A stretch of DNA of 64,000 nt from contig NZ_FUIA01000002.1 of assembly GCF_900163665.1 (NCBI RefSeq), forward strand, positions 1 through 64,000, read 5' to 3'. Shown here one piece after another: positions 1-8,466 of the stretch. Numbering within the stretch: the first letter of the stretch is position 1; every line of letters starts with the position of its first letter. The DNA is from Frigoribacterium sp. JB110. GTDB taxonomy: Bacteria > Actinomycetota > Actinomycetes > Actinomycetales > Microbacteriaceae. A model generated the notes under the pieces. The model was not told the DNA's origin. It was given only the letters and a program-made list of their open reading frames with translations, and made no database searches. Made by a program: the position numbers and the translations under genes.

Positions 1-19
1 CGACCGTTGCACTGGCGGC

Positions 20-1603
20 GTGACTAGAACCGTCACCTATCCGTGCAGCAGACCCACGGGATCAGCATCGTCACCGCGGGCGGTGGTGTATGTGCGGATC
101 AGTGATGACCCGGAGGGTAGCGAGCGTGGGGTGGATCGGCAGGAGGCGGACTGCCGCGCCTACGCCGCCGCTCACGGCTGGGAAGTCGCGGGAGTGTTCC
201 GGGAGAACGACACATCGGCGTTCAAACAGCGCACGATCACCTTGCCCTCGGGTGAGCGGGTGCGGCGAGTGATCCGCCCGCAGTTCCGCGCTATGCTCAA
301 ACACCTCGCAGACGGGCAAGCGCAGGCGATGGTCGCCTACGACCTGGATCGGGCGGTGCGCGACCCGCGCGACCTGGAAGACCTCATCGACGCCAAGGTG
401 CTCGGTGGGTTCGGGGTTCGCTCGGTGACTGGCTCGCTGCGCCTGGACACGGATTCCGATGTAGCGATGGCCAGGGTGCTGGTGGCGATGGCGAACAAGT
501 CCAGTGCGGACACCGCCCGCCGGGTCGCTCGTGCAGCGAAGCAGCAGGCCATTGAGGGCGCGTGGCATGGGGGCAGGGTGCCGTTCGGCTACCGCGCCAA
601 AGCTGGCGTCCTCGTCATCGACCCGGTGACCGGGCCGATGGTGGCCGAGGCCATGCAGCGCGTGCTGGCGGGCGAGTCGCTATACCGGATTCGCAAGGAC
701 TGGAACGAACGCGGCGTGCTCACCACCCACGGATGCGCGTGGTCGGACAGGACACTCAAACTGATGCTGCGCAACCCCTCCACCAAGGGAGTGCGCGAGT
801 ACCGGCCGATCCTGCCAGACGGCACCCGCTCCAAGACCTCGCTGATGCAGGTGGAGGCGGCGTGGCCTGCGATCGTGGATAAAGACACCTGGCAGCAGGT
901 CTCCGACGTGCTCGACGCGCGGAAGAAGGCCCGGAACTTCCATCAACCCGGCAGCGGGGTCGCGAAGCGGATGTATCCGTTCTCAGGGCTGATCCGCTGC
1001 TCTGCTTGCGGAACGGCGATGCTCCACCGAGGCGACGTGTACCAGTGCATCCAGCCAACACGCGGCGGGTGCCACCGCTCGATCCGCTCCGCCGAAGTGT
1101 CGAAGCTCGTGGAGGAAGCGGTGTTGGCGACGTTCGAGCAGATCACCCTCAATCCCATGACGCGTACGAGACCGAGCGCGGACGCGGGGGTGCGCGTCGG
1201 GCTGACCGCGAAGCTCGACGCTGACCGGGAGCGCCTGGCGCGGTTGGACGATGACCATTACGACGGGCTGATCGACAAGGCCATGTGGGTGCGGCAGCGG
1301 GCTCGGATCGCTGAGCGGATCGAGGCCACGCGCCGCGAGTACGCCGCCGCCCTGCCCGAGCACACGGGGCCGGGTATCGACATGACCACCGTCGCTGCCG
1401 AATGGAAGGGCCGCACGCCGATGTGGCAGTACCAGACCACCAGCCTGATCTTGCAAGCTGTGCTCGTCCACGCGCACCCCGACGACATGATGACCGCCGT
1501 GCCCAAGCGCCGCAACGAGACCACCGAGGCGTTCCACGCCCGCCGTGACGCGCACCGCGCCGACGTTCTCGCCCGCCGGGTCGAGTTCATCTGGCGCGCC
1601 TGA
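20..1603 (+). CDS. Large serine recombinase (site-specific integrase)
   Basis: A 527-aa serine recombinase that would cut and rejoin DNA at attachment sites of an integrative element. The resolvase N-terminal domain is visible from about residue 20 to 160; YVRIS at 24-28 carries the expected catalytic serine (Ser28), and VDRQEADC follows as in this family. A recombinase domain covers about 185-290. A zinc ribbon follows near 325-352 (CSACG and a later C..C pair), then a charged helical segment, as in phiC31/Bxb1-like enzymes. The GTG at 20 is the first in-frame start; its upstream context is cut by the window edge, so the true start may differ. The adjacent minus-strand genes look like element cargo. 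Family assignment is firm; the element and its att sites are not visible. Confidence 0.92.
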   Translation: MTRTVTYPCSRPTGSASSPRAVVYVRISDDPEGSERGVDRQEADCRAYAAAHGWEVAGVFRENDTSAFKQRTITLPSGERVRRVIRPQFRAMLKHLADGQAQAMVAYDLDRAVRDPRDLEDLIDAKVLGGFGVRSVTGSLRLDTDSDVAMARVLVAMANKSSADTARRVARAAKQQAIEGAWHGGRVPFGYRAKAGVLVIDPVTGPMVAEAMQRVLAGESLYRIRKDWNERGVLTTHGCAWSDRTLKLMLRNPSTKGVREYRPILPDGTRSKTSLMQVEAAWPAIVDKDTWQQVSDVLDARKKARNFHQPGSGVAKRMYPFSGLIRCSACGTAMLHRGDVYQCIQPTRGGCHRSIRSAEVSKLVEEAVLATFEQITLNPMTRTRPSADAGVRVGLTAKLDADRERLARLDDDHYDGLIDKAMWVRQRARIAERIEATRREYAAALPEHTGPGIDMTTVAAEWKGRTPMWQYQTTSLILQAVLVHAHPDDMMTAVPKRRNETTEAFHARRDAHRADVLARRVEFIWRA

Positions 1604-1622
1604 ACAGCCCCCGGGTGCAGTC

Positions 1623-1666
1623 GGCCCCGCGTCCTGACCGTCACCAGCGGTTCAGGGCGCGGGGCC
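1623..1666. terminator. Strong GC-rich hairpin, probable bidirectional terminator
   Basis: Inverted repeat with arms GGCCCCGCG-T-CCTGA and TCAGG-G-CGCGGGGCC around a 13-nt loop. It lies 20 bp after the recombinase stop and contains the stop codon of the small minus-strand gene that ends at 1652. There is no T-tract, so factor-independent activity is inferred only from the hairpin. Confidence 0.55.
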
Positions 1667-1876
1667 TTCGCGCATCACGGTCGCTGCCTGTCTCGTGGAC
1701 CTGGGCGCGCCGCACAGCTCCCGCAGCTCGGACAGCACCGCCGGGTTGTCCACCGCTTGGGCGAGGCCCTGCGCCTGGCGCGAAGCGGCAGCGAGCCGCG
1801 CCCCCAGCGTGGAGCTTGCTGGGGACACTGGCGGCGCGGCAACGGCAGATACAGCGGCGGCGGTCGGGGTGCTCAT
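1652..1876 (-). CDS. Small hypothetical protein (74 aa)
   Basis: An open frame starting at ATG 1876, encoding an Ala-rich N-terminus followed by an amphipathic helical stretch (residues about 25-55, SRQAQGLAQAV..LSELREL). It sits 55 bp downstream of the interrupted gene that ends at 1932, on the same strand, so the two may be cotranscribed cargo of the integrative element. The ribosome site is weak. I do not recognise the family. Its end lies inside the hairpin at 1623-1666. Confidence 0.4.
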   Translation of the reverse strand: MSTPTAAAVSAVAAPPVSPASSTLGARLAAASRQAQGLAQAVDNPAVLSELRELCGAPRSTRQAATVMREGPAP

Positions 1877-1931
1877 ACTGTCAGGTGCGACGCCCCGCCC
1901 GTCTGCCTGTCGCCGGAGTTCAGGGAGCGGC

Positions 1932-2392
1932 TCATTTGTTCGGCTTGGCGGACCAGATCGCGGCCAACAAGCCGGTGTCGCACCGCAGGGAATCGAGGGG
2001 TTCGCCGCTGAGCAAGCGCAGCAGAACGCCATCACCGGTCGGGGTGCCTGCATGTTTGGGATCGGAATGCCCCAACACGATCCGCACCAGCGCCGACCAT
2101 GACCTCTGCGGTGTCCCCAGCAGCACCGCGATAGCGTGGTCACGGCGCAGCACCTCCACCGCGCGGGACCGTGAGGGCAGATCAGCAAGCCGGTACGCCA
2201 CATGCTCCACGCAATCGGCCACGAGCACAGCATCCCACCCCGTAGAGGCGAATAGCTCCACTATCGCCGACAGAGCGGCAGTGACCCCTCCGTCATCCTC
2301 GCCGGTGTCGGCATCGACATCGCTAGCGGGGTTGACGGCGAAGGCGGGGTGATAGTCGGCCAGGTGCTCTCGCTCGGCGAACCGTATGGGCC
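1932..2392 (-). pseudogene. 3' half of a gene split by an IS3 element
   Basis: The C-terminal part (about 152 codons) of an unrecognised protein whose N-terminal part is at 3652-4064. Removing the IS (2393-3651) and one copy of the 4-bp duplication GGCC joins the halves in frame (..FHDAIGP-IRFAEREH..) into one 289-aa protein. The C-terminal region has an acidic linker (DVDADTGEDDGG) and a helical domain ending IWSAKPNK. It looks like cargo of an actinobacterial integrative element. Function unknown. Confidence 0.75.
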
Positions 2393-2440
2393 TGCTGTCG
2401 GTTTGGTTGACTCGTAGTCCGCTTTCGGGCGGGAGAGGAT

Positions 2441-2749
2441 ATGGCCATGCCGAAGAAGTACGCGGATGAGTTCAAGCAGACCGCGGTCGAGCTCGTTGAG
2501 TCCGGGATTCCGCAGAAGCAGGTGTGTGCGGATCTTGATGTGTCGAAGTCCGCGTTGCAGGCCTGGGTGCGTGCCGCGCAGCTCACGGGCCGCGGGATCG
2601 AGCCTGCGAGCGATGCCGATGAGCGGCGTGAGCAGGTCGCGATGTTGAAGCGGATCAAGGAGCTCCAGACAGAGAATCTGATCCTCAGGAAGGCGACGGC
2701 GTATCTGTCGCAGGCGAATCTGAAGCTCGGCGGCCAATCCCCAAAATGA
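2441..2749 (+). CDS. IS3 transposase OrfA (HTH subunit)
   Basis: A 102-aa protein with an N-terminal helix-turn-helix (KKYADEFKQTAVELV..SGIPQKQVCADLDVSKSALQAWV) that binds the IS ends, followed by a C-terminal leucine-zipper-like helix (MLKRIKELQTENLILRKATAYL) for multimerisation. Start ATG 2441 is preceded by GGGAGAGGA. The stop overlaps the OrfB start as ATGA, so OrfB is translated by coupling or as a frameshift fusion. Confidence 0.93.
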   Translation: MAMPKKYADEFKQTAVELVESGIPQKQVCADLDVSKSALQAWVRAAQLTGRGIEPASDADERREQVAMLKRIKELQTENLILRKATAYLSQANLKLGGQSPK

Positions 2750-3624
2750 TGTTCCCGCTCGTCCAAGACCTTGCCGCGGCCGGCGCCTCGCCGGTCGCGG
2801 TGACGTGCCGGGTCCTCGGCTTCAGTAAGCAGGCCTACTACCAGTGGAAGAAGCGGCCCTGCTCGCCACGGGATGCCTCAGACGCAAGGCTGATCAATGC
2901 TCTCCGTGACGCTCACGACGATGACCCGACGTTCGGGTATCGGCTCCTCGCCGACGAGGTCGTCGCGGACGGCGCGACGGCGAGCGAGCGGCGTGTGTGG
3001 CGGTTGTGTCACCAAGAGGGCATCGCCTCGGAGATCACCACCCGGAAGCGTGGGAAGGGCCGCAGGCCCGGGCCCGCGGTGCATGACGACAGGGTGCAGC
3101 GCGAGTTCACCGCGAACGGTCCGAACGAAATCTGGCTCACCGATATCACCGAGCATGCCACTGACGAGGGCAAGCTCTACGCCTGCGCAGTCAAGGACGT
3201 GTTCGCGGGCAAGATCGTCGGCTACGCCACCGGGCCACGCATGACCGCGAGGCTTGCCGTCGCCGCGCTCGAGGACGCCGTCACCAGACGCGGACACGTC
3301 GCCGGATGCATCGTCCACTCCGACAGGGGGAGCCAGTTCCGCTCCCGGCGCTTCCGGAAGGCACTGCGCCGACACGGGCTCGTCGGATCGATGGGCAGAG
3401 TCGGCGCCGCGGGCGACAACGCGGCCATGGAGAGCTTCTTCTCAACCCTGCAAACCAACGTTCTCGACAGACGTCGCTGGACCACCCGCGCCGAGCTACG
3501 CCTTGCGATCATCCACTGGATCGAAGCGACATACAACCGCCGCAGGCGACAACGACGATTGGGAAAGTTGACCCCCGTCGAGTTCGAGACCATCATGAAA
3601 CCGGCCGTCGCCCTGGCGGCATAA
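2746..3624 (+). CDS. IS3 transposase OrfB (DDE integrase)
   Basis: A 292-aa rve-type DDE transposase. An HTH_21-like segment (..FGYRLLADEVVADG..) precedes the catalytic core: first Asp in WLTDITEHA, second in HSDRGSQF, Glu in MESFFSTLQ. A basic C-terminus follows. Length and order are normal for the family, so this copy looks competent. It overlaps OrfA by 4 bp. Confidence 0.94.
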   Translation: MMFPLVQDLAAAGASPVAVTCRVLGFSKQAYYQWKKRPCSPRDASDARLINALRDAHDDDPTFGYRLLADEVVADGATASERRVWRLCHQEGIASEITTRKRGKGRRPGPAVHDDRVQREFTANGPNEIWLTDITEHATDEGKLYACAVKDVFAGKIVGYATGPRMTARLAVAALEDAVTRRGHVAGCIVHSDRGSQFRSRRFRKALRRHGLVGSMGRVGAAGDNAAMESFFSTLQTNVLDRRRWTTRAELRLAIIHWIEATYNRRRRQRRLGKLTPVEFETIMKPAVALAA

Positions 3625-3651
3625 GGAACAGAGTCAACCAAACCCTCAGCA

Positions 3652-4064
3652 GGCCCTATCGCGTCGTGGAACCCGGCGATCCTGGTCGTGTGGCGGACCT
3701 TGCCGGGTGCGATCAGCATCCCCGCAGCCCGAACCTCGACGCCACAGGTGATCTGGACGGCGCGAGTCACCACCGCCCACGGATTCCCCGCGTTCCGTGT
3801 TGATGGGGCAAGCATTACCTCGAACGCCGCCGAGGCCACCTCCCACGCATCCAGCCCGTACTTACGAGCCATCCGCTGATATCTGTCTGCCGTGTATCGC
3901 ATCAGTTCCGCCGCTTCACGGTCACTCTGCCAGGCCCCAGGACCAGACTCATGCAACCGGATCAGCAGGGCACGTAACCCCTCCGGCGTCTCGAACCCGT
4001 GGCTGTCCGAGCCAGCCGAGGCCGCGGCATCGTCGCTCGCGGCGGGTGAGGTGTGTTCGGTCAC
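3652..4064 (-). pseudogene. 5' half of the gene split by the IS3 element
   Basis: The N-terminal part of the 289-aa protein continued at 1932-2392. GTG 4064 is the start, with GGGAGG seven bases upstream. Residues 1-20 are Ser/Ala-rich and low-complexity. A helical, HTH-like stretch follows (REAAELMRYTADRYQRMARK, then GLDAWEVASAAFEVM). Without the IS the gene is intact. Probably an accessory gene of the integrative element; role unknown. Confidence 0.75.
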
Positions 4065-4518
4065 GGTGGCGCCTCCCGTGAAGGAGGTGCGCCACCGGCA
4101 CCCACGCCGGGACGCGCGCCGCAGTGTCGCTACAACCGCCGCCCGTCAGCAGAAGCGCGATGTGCTCCGCGTCAGGGCGGCGATCCTGTCGGTGCGGGAC
4201 GGCTTGCCGGAAGGTCGTCCTACGGCCCCGCAGCCGACTTGGTGCGCCGTCGGGACTTGCCCCGGCTCGTCTGATGCACAGGAAGGGACTTACGCGGACG
4301 ACAGTCACCGGGCTTGCCGGTGTTGGACTGATCACCCGCGTCTCGGATGAGAACAACCGAAACTCGGCGAGCCGTTGTCTGCCGTTCCTGAGCGCCCGAA
4401 TCCTGTCGGCGTCCGCTGCAGTCTCTTTGGCTTCGATGTGGTCGACCTGCGGTCTGCGCGCTGCGAGGCCCGTGATGGGTGGAGGCTGTGATTCGCGCAC
4501 GACGTGGCCTGCTCACGG
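4065..4518. other. Gap without a recognised gene
   Basis: Between the split gene and the MFS gene. One minus frame is open here (GTG 4500, running on into 3949) and its first part is charged and helix-like (VDHIEAKETAADADRIRALR). It lacks a good ribosome site, becomes low-complexity, and overlaps the split gene. It may be a decayed ORF; I cannot support a gene. Confidence 0.3.
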
Positions 4519-5697
4519 TCAGCCAGTCACGGGAACTCGAGTAGCGCTGCGGGCCAGAGCAAGCACGAGAAGCGCGGAGGTAACAAAGCCTGCTGCCGTG
4601 AGCGGGAGGACGCCCACCCCAGCGGCGGAGAGGATGCCGCCTCCTGCCGCAGCCCCGATGGACACCCCGAGGTAGGTGCCGGAAGTGTTCAGCGCCAGCG
4701 CTTGCCCGGAGACGGGACCGGCAAGATGGTGCAGGCGGGCTTGGATTGCTGGGGAGTTCCAGAACGCCATACCGCCCCACAACGTCGCGACGACCAGCAC
4801 GAGCGGCAGCGGAGCGGGTCTGGCCGTCCAGAGCACCCAGAGGACGATCATCGTGGCGACGATCATGCCGATACCGATCAGCAGGGTTCGATTCGCGCCG
4901 AGGCGGTCAGTAGCGATCCCACCGAGCCAGATGCCCCCGATGCCAGCGATCCCGGAGAGGCTGAAGGCGAGTGCGCGTTCTTCGATGCCTGCTGTTGTGG
5001 TCGCGGCCAGGTAGGGGGCGAGGTAGGTGAGCATCATCATCGAGCCGGTCATGAGCAGGCAGTTCGCCAGCAACCCGAGTGAGATCGGAGCTCGCCGCAG
5101 GATGCGGAACTGCTCGGACAGCCGTGGCGCGCCGTGGGTTTCTTCGGAGCGGGGCAGGGTGCTGAGCACGAGGATGAGGACAAGAGCCCCGGCGATGGAC
5201 ATCGTCGCGAAGGTCGCTCGCCAGCCGAGCACGCCACCGATCCAGGTGCCAAGCGGCACCCCGGCTGCGATCGATCCCGTGACGCCGAGCGAGACGATGG
5301 CGATGTACCTGCCGACCTTCTGCGCTGGTGCGTGACGGGCGGTGAACGCGAACAGCGCCGGGGTCATGGCCGCAGCCGCCAACGCAGCGGCAACGCGCAG
5401 CACCGTCAACACCGCAAACGAATCGGTGGCCGCGGCGGCGATGTTCGCGGCGATGAAGACAAGCAACGCGGTCGTGAACAGTCTCCGCCGATGCACCGCC
5501 GCGAGAAAGACTGCCGCGACCGGTGCGGTGATGGCGACGGTCAGGGAGAACACGGTGACCAGTTGTCCGGCCTGGCCCTCGGTGACCCCAAGATCGGCCG
5601 CGAGTTCAGGCAGGATTCCGGCGATCACGTAGTCGTCGGTGTATAGCACGAACGCAGCGGCGAGCAACGTGAACAACCAAGCAGGCATACGCATCAC
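4519..5697 (-). CDS. MFS drug efflux transporter (DHA1 type)
   Basis: A 392-aa, about 12-TM inner-membrane antiporter. Features are the N-terminal motif around VLYTDDYVIAGILPELAADL, the loop 2-3 arginines (HRRRLFTT) and the motif-C-like stretch in TM5 (GVTGSIAAGVPLGTWIGG). It would export small drugs using the proton gradient; the substrate cannot be read from sequence. It is the last gene of the ABC-F-TetR-MFS operon. Its start (GTG 5697 or ATG 5688) overlaps the TetR stop, implying translational coupling. It may instead carry amino acids or sugars, but the neighbours favour drug resistance. Confidence 0.85.
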   Translation of the reverse strand: MMRMPAWLFTLLAAAFVLYTDDYVIAGILPELAADLGVTEGQAGQLVTVFSLTVAITAPVAAVFLAAVHRRRLFTTALLVFIAANIAAAATDSFAVLTVLRVAAALAAAAMTPALFAFTARHAPAQKVGRYIAIVSLGVTGSIAAGVPLGTWIGGVLGWRATFATMSIAGALVLILVLSTLPRSEETHGAPRLSEQFRILRRAPISLGLLANCLLMTGSMMMLTYLAPYLAATTTAGIEERALAFSLSGIAGIGGIWLGGIATDRLGANRTLLIGIGMIVATMIVLWVLWTARPAPLPLVLVVATLWGGMAFWNSPAIQARLHHLAGPVSGQALALNTSGTYLGVSIGAAAGGGILSAAGVGVLPLTAAGFVTSALLVLALARSATRVPVTG

Positions 5698-6299
5698 CCG
5701 TGACGCGCGTTCGCGAGCAGCATCCGCAGATGTGCCCGCAGGACGGCTCGCAAGCGTTCGACGCTCAGACCGCCGTGCGGCGTCACGGTGTCCAGAGTCA
5801 GCCCGCCGATCACGGCGGCGAGCTGCGCAGCGGCGAGGTCAGCGTCAGGCACGTCGAGGGAGTCGAGTGCGTCGCGCAGGACCGCGGCAAGGTCGGCGGC
5901 CATGCGCGCAGACATCGCGCGGAACACCGGCATCGTTCGGGAGGCCATGATCAGTTCGACCACCACGATCGCCTCGTCTCGACGTGGCTCATCGACCGGC
6001 ATGACCGTCTCGACCAGGGTTTGCAGGGCGTCGAGCGCCGCCTCACCGGTGAGTCCGCGCAGTCCTTCGGCGGGATGGGCGGCGAGACGGCGCCCCATCC
6101 GGTCGCCGGCTTCTTCTGCGGCAGCGGTGAGCAGATCGTGATGACCGTCGAAGTAGTGCCGCACCGAGCCGATGTTCAGACCGGACTCATCAGCCACTTT
6201 CCGCAGTGACACACCTTCGATGCCTTCGGCGACGACGAGGCGGAATGCTGCCTCGATGACCTGCTGCCGACGCTGCTCCGGGTCGATCCGTGCGGGCAT
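5694..6299 (-). CDS. TetR-family repressor of the ABC-F/MFS operon
   Basis: A 201-aa TetR regulator. The N-terminal HTH (IDPEQRRQQVIEAAFRLVVA; then SLRKVADESGLNIGSVRHYF) binds DNA, and the C-terminal helices would bind a ligand. ATG 6299 was chosen because GAGAGGAAG lies just upstream, inside the end of the ABC-F gene. The gene lies between ABC-F and MFS in one transcript, so autoregulation through the palindrome at 7989-8004 is likely. The ligand is probably the drug exported or resisted. Confidence 0.88.
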   Translation of the reverse strand: MPARIDPEQRRQQVIEAAFRLVVAEGIEGVSLRKVADESGLNIGSVRHYFDGHHDLLTAAAEEAGDRMGRRLAAHPAEGLRGLTGEAALDALQTLVETVMPVDEPRRDEAIVVVELIMASRTMPVFRAMSARMAADLAAVLRDALDSLDVPDADLAAAQLAAVIGGLTLDTVTPHGGLSVERLRAVLRAHLRMLLANARHG

Positions 6300-6304
6300 G
6301 GCTC

Positions 6305-7978
6305 TTACTTCCTCTCCCTGGTGACGCGAGCCTCGTCCCACACGGGATCGCTGCTCTCATAGATGTCTCCTTCTGCCCCGAAGACGAGAAAACGATCGAA
6401 ATCGCGGGCGAACCAGCGGTCGTGCGTGACGGCGAGGACCGTCCCCTCGAAGGCACTGAGTGCCTGTTGGAGGGCTTCGGCGGAGACGAGGTCGAGGTTG
6501 TCGGTCGGTTCGTCCAGCAGCAGCATCGTCGCGCCGCCGAGTTCCAGCAGCAGAACTTGGAACCGCGCCTGCTGCCCGCCAGACAGCGAGTCGAACAGTT
6601 GCTCCGCGGACTGCGCCAGCTCGTAGCGAGCGAGGACCCGCCAGGCGTCCTCGCGCGGCAGGCCGGTGCGGTGCTCATCACCGCGGTGCAGGATGTCCAG
6701 CAGGGTGCGGCCCGCGAGGTCGGGGCGACTGCGATTCTGGGCAAACCATCCCGGCCGAACCCTCGCACCAAGCCGCGCTGCGCCCGCGTGCGGCACGGGT
6801 TCGATCCTCACATCGGTCACGGGCTCCTGGCCCGGTGCGGGGTCCGTGCCCCCGGCCGCAAGCAGGCGCAGGAAGTGCGACTTGCCCGACCCGTTCGCAC
6901 CAAGCACCGCGACCCGATCACCGAAGTACGCCTCGAAGTCGAACGCACGCATCAGACCCGTCAGCTCCAGCGCCTCGCAGGTCAACACCTGCTTCCCGGT
7001 CCGCCCACCGCGCAGCCGCATCTGAAGGCGCTGCTCGCGAGGCTGCTCCTGCGGAGGCCCGGCCTCCTCGAACCGGGTCAGCCGGGTCTGCGCCGCCCGG
7101 TAGCGGGAGGCCATGTCTGAGTTGTAAGCGGCCTTTTGCTTATACATGAGCATGAGCGCGCGCAGCTTCGCGTGTTCTTCGTCCCAGCGGCGGCGCAGCT
7201 CGTCCAACCGCTCGAACCGCTGTCCCCGCGCACGGTAGTAGGTGTCAAACCCGCCCGGATGCGTCCATGCGGTGTTGCCCGCCGCGCCAAGCTCCAGCGT
7301 CACGATCGAGGTTGCCGTCCGTGCCAGCAGCTCACGGTCGTGGCTCACGTACAGCACACCCTTGCCCGTCGCGCGCAACTGCTCTTCCAGCCAGCGTTTG
7401 CCCGGAACGTCCAGGGAGTTGTCCGGCTCATCCAAGAGCAGCAGATCATCCGGCCCGCGCAGCAGCGCCTCCAGTGCGAGCCGCTTCTGCTCCCCACCTG
7501 ACAGCGTGGACAACGACCGGTCGCGACACCTATCGAACGGCACTCCGAGAGCGGCGACCGTGCAGACATCCCACAACACCTCGGTGTCATAACCGCCCAC
7601 CTCGCCCCATGCGGCGACCGCCGACGCAAACGCCATCTGCGACTGGGTTGTACCTCGTTCGTTCATCACGGCCTCAGAGCGCGCAAGCCGCGCGGCGGCA
7701 TCGCGGATCACCGGCTGCGCGACCGACAGCAACAGTTCGCTGACTGTCGCGCCCGTGACGAACTGTCGCATCACACCCAAGCTGCCGTCACGAGTCACCG
7801 CACCGGAGTCCGGTGAGAGTTCGCCAGTAACAATCCGCAGCAGCGTGCTCTTCCCCGCGCCGTTCGCGCCGATAACGGCGACCCGCTCACCCGCCCCCAG
7901 GCTGAGCGAGACGTCACGCAGCAGCGACCGACCATCCGCCAGCGTGTACGCCACCGAAGCGACATCAAGATGACCCAT
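6305..7978 (-). CDS. ABC-F ATPase, probable ribosome-protection resistance protein
   Basis: A 557-aa cytosolic protein with two ABC ATPase domains and no membrane segments. Walker A motifs are GANGAGKST (about 37-45) and GANGSGKSH, signatures LSGGEQKR and LSGGQQAR, Walker B LLLLDEPD and MLLLDEPTD. The inter-domain linker is helical and charged. ABC-F proteins of this type bind the ribosome E site and displace antibiotics (Msr/TlrC/Vga-like); others are translation factors. The TetR and efflux neighbours support resistance. The second Walker A ends in Ser-His rather than Ser-Thr, a mild variation. First gene of the operon; the stop is 5 bp before the TetR start. Confidence 0.87.
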   Translation of the reverse strand: MGHLDVASVAYTLADGRSLLRDVSLSLGAGERVAVIGANGAGKSTLLRIVTGELSPDSGAVTRDGSLGVMRQFVTGATVSELLLSVAQPVIRDAAARLARSEAVMNERGTTQSQMAFASAVAAWGEVGGYDTEVLWDVCTVAALGVPFDRCRDRSLSTLSGGEQKRLALEALLRGPDDLLLLDEPDNSLDVPGKRWLEEQLRATGKGVLYVSHDRELLARTATSIVTLELGAAGNTAWTHPGGFDTYYRARGQRFERLDELRRRWDEEHAKLRALMLMYKQKAAYNSDMASRYRAAQTRLTRFEEAGPPQEQPREQRLQMRLRGGRTGKQVLTCEALELTGLMRAFDFEAYFGDRVAVLGANGSGKSHFLRLLAAGGTDPAPGQEPVTDVRIEPVPHAGAARLGARVRPGWFAQNRSRPDLAGRTLLDILHRGDEHRTGLPREDAWRVLARYELAQSAEQLFDSLSGGQQARFQVLLLELGGATMLLLDEPTDNLDLVSAEALQQALSAFEGTVLAVTHDRWFARDFDRFLVFGAEGDIYESSDPVWDEARVTRERK

Positions 7979-7988
7979 AACTCAAAAC

Positions 7989-8004
7989 TATCACACCTGT
8001 GATA
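7989..8004. promoter_or_regulatory. Palindromic operator for the ABC-F/TetR/MFS operon
   Basis: TATCACA-CC-TGTGATA is a perfect 7-bp inverted repeat with a 2-bp spacer, 11 bp upstream of the ABC-F start. Size and position fit a TetR dimer site overlapping the promoter or transcription start. The short distance suggests a very short leader. Confidence 0.65.
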
Positions 8005-8285
8005 AATAGACGCTCGCACGTCCTCCGATCCAGCCACCTTCAGCTCGACTCACGATGCTCGACCTCGACTCATAACTTCCGCCCTCGCGCCGCACCTTCC
8101 AGCACTCCTCCTGACCCAACAAGGGCATCAAGGGCATGGACTGCATGCCGCACCAACAGCGGGAAACGGGCAGCCTGCAAGCTCTCCTCACGTGATATCC
8201 GTGTGATCCCATGCACGATGATCCGTCACCTGGTGGGCAATCGTCGCAGAGGTCGGGGAAGAGCCCATTCCAAGTCTTTCTGCTT
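8005..8285. other. Non-coding junction between resistance operon and module A
   Basis: No supported gene. It lies between the ABC-F promoter and the point where the truncated MFS gene loses homology to its paralog. It is probably a recombination junction; no insertion-sequence end was recognised. Confidence 0.4.
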
Positions 8286-8456
8286 GGTGACTCCGATCTG
8301 CCATTCGGCGAGCCCGACTTCGCGTGACAGCGGCGCGATGCTCGGGTTGAGGGTCATCGGCCCGAGGTAGATGAGCAGCACCGCCGCGAGCAGCAGCGGG
8401 ATTTGCGGGCGAGGCGCGGTCGTCTCGGGCGCGGGTGTCCGGATGGGCTCGATCAT
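8286..8456 (-). pseudogene. Truncated MFS siderophore-exporter gene (first 57 codons)
   Basis: ATG 8456 follows the EcfA stop by 10 bp with AAGGAGG upstream. The 57 residues closely match the N-terminus of the MFS protein encoded at 19050-20315 (shared REVGLAEWQ and MTLNP segments). Homology stops at ..GVT near 8286, and the frame runs on only to a stop at 8226. Only one transmembrane segment remains, so it cannot transport. It was probably the last gene of the module A operon before a deletion or insertion. Confidence 0.8.
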
Positions 8457-8466
8457 GCTGCCTCCT

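Larger units (their letters stand above)
2393..3651. mobile_element. IS3-family insertion sequence, complete
   Basis: Ends are related inverted repeats: TGCTGTCGGTTTGGTTGACT on the left and TGCTGAGGGTTTGGTTGACT read inward from the right. They begin TG and end CA as in IS3. Direct repeat GGCC at 2389-2392 and 3652-3655 is the likely target duplication. It contains orfA and orfB, both intact. The insertion interrupts a minus-strand gene. Confidence 0.9.

Noticed and set aside
3949..4500. Open minus frame before the split cargo gene
   Set aside because: It overlaps the better-supported gene at 3652-4064 and becomes low-complexity; start context is poor.
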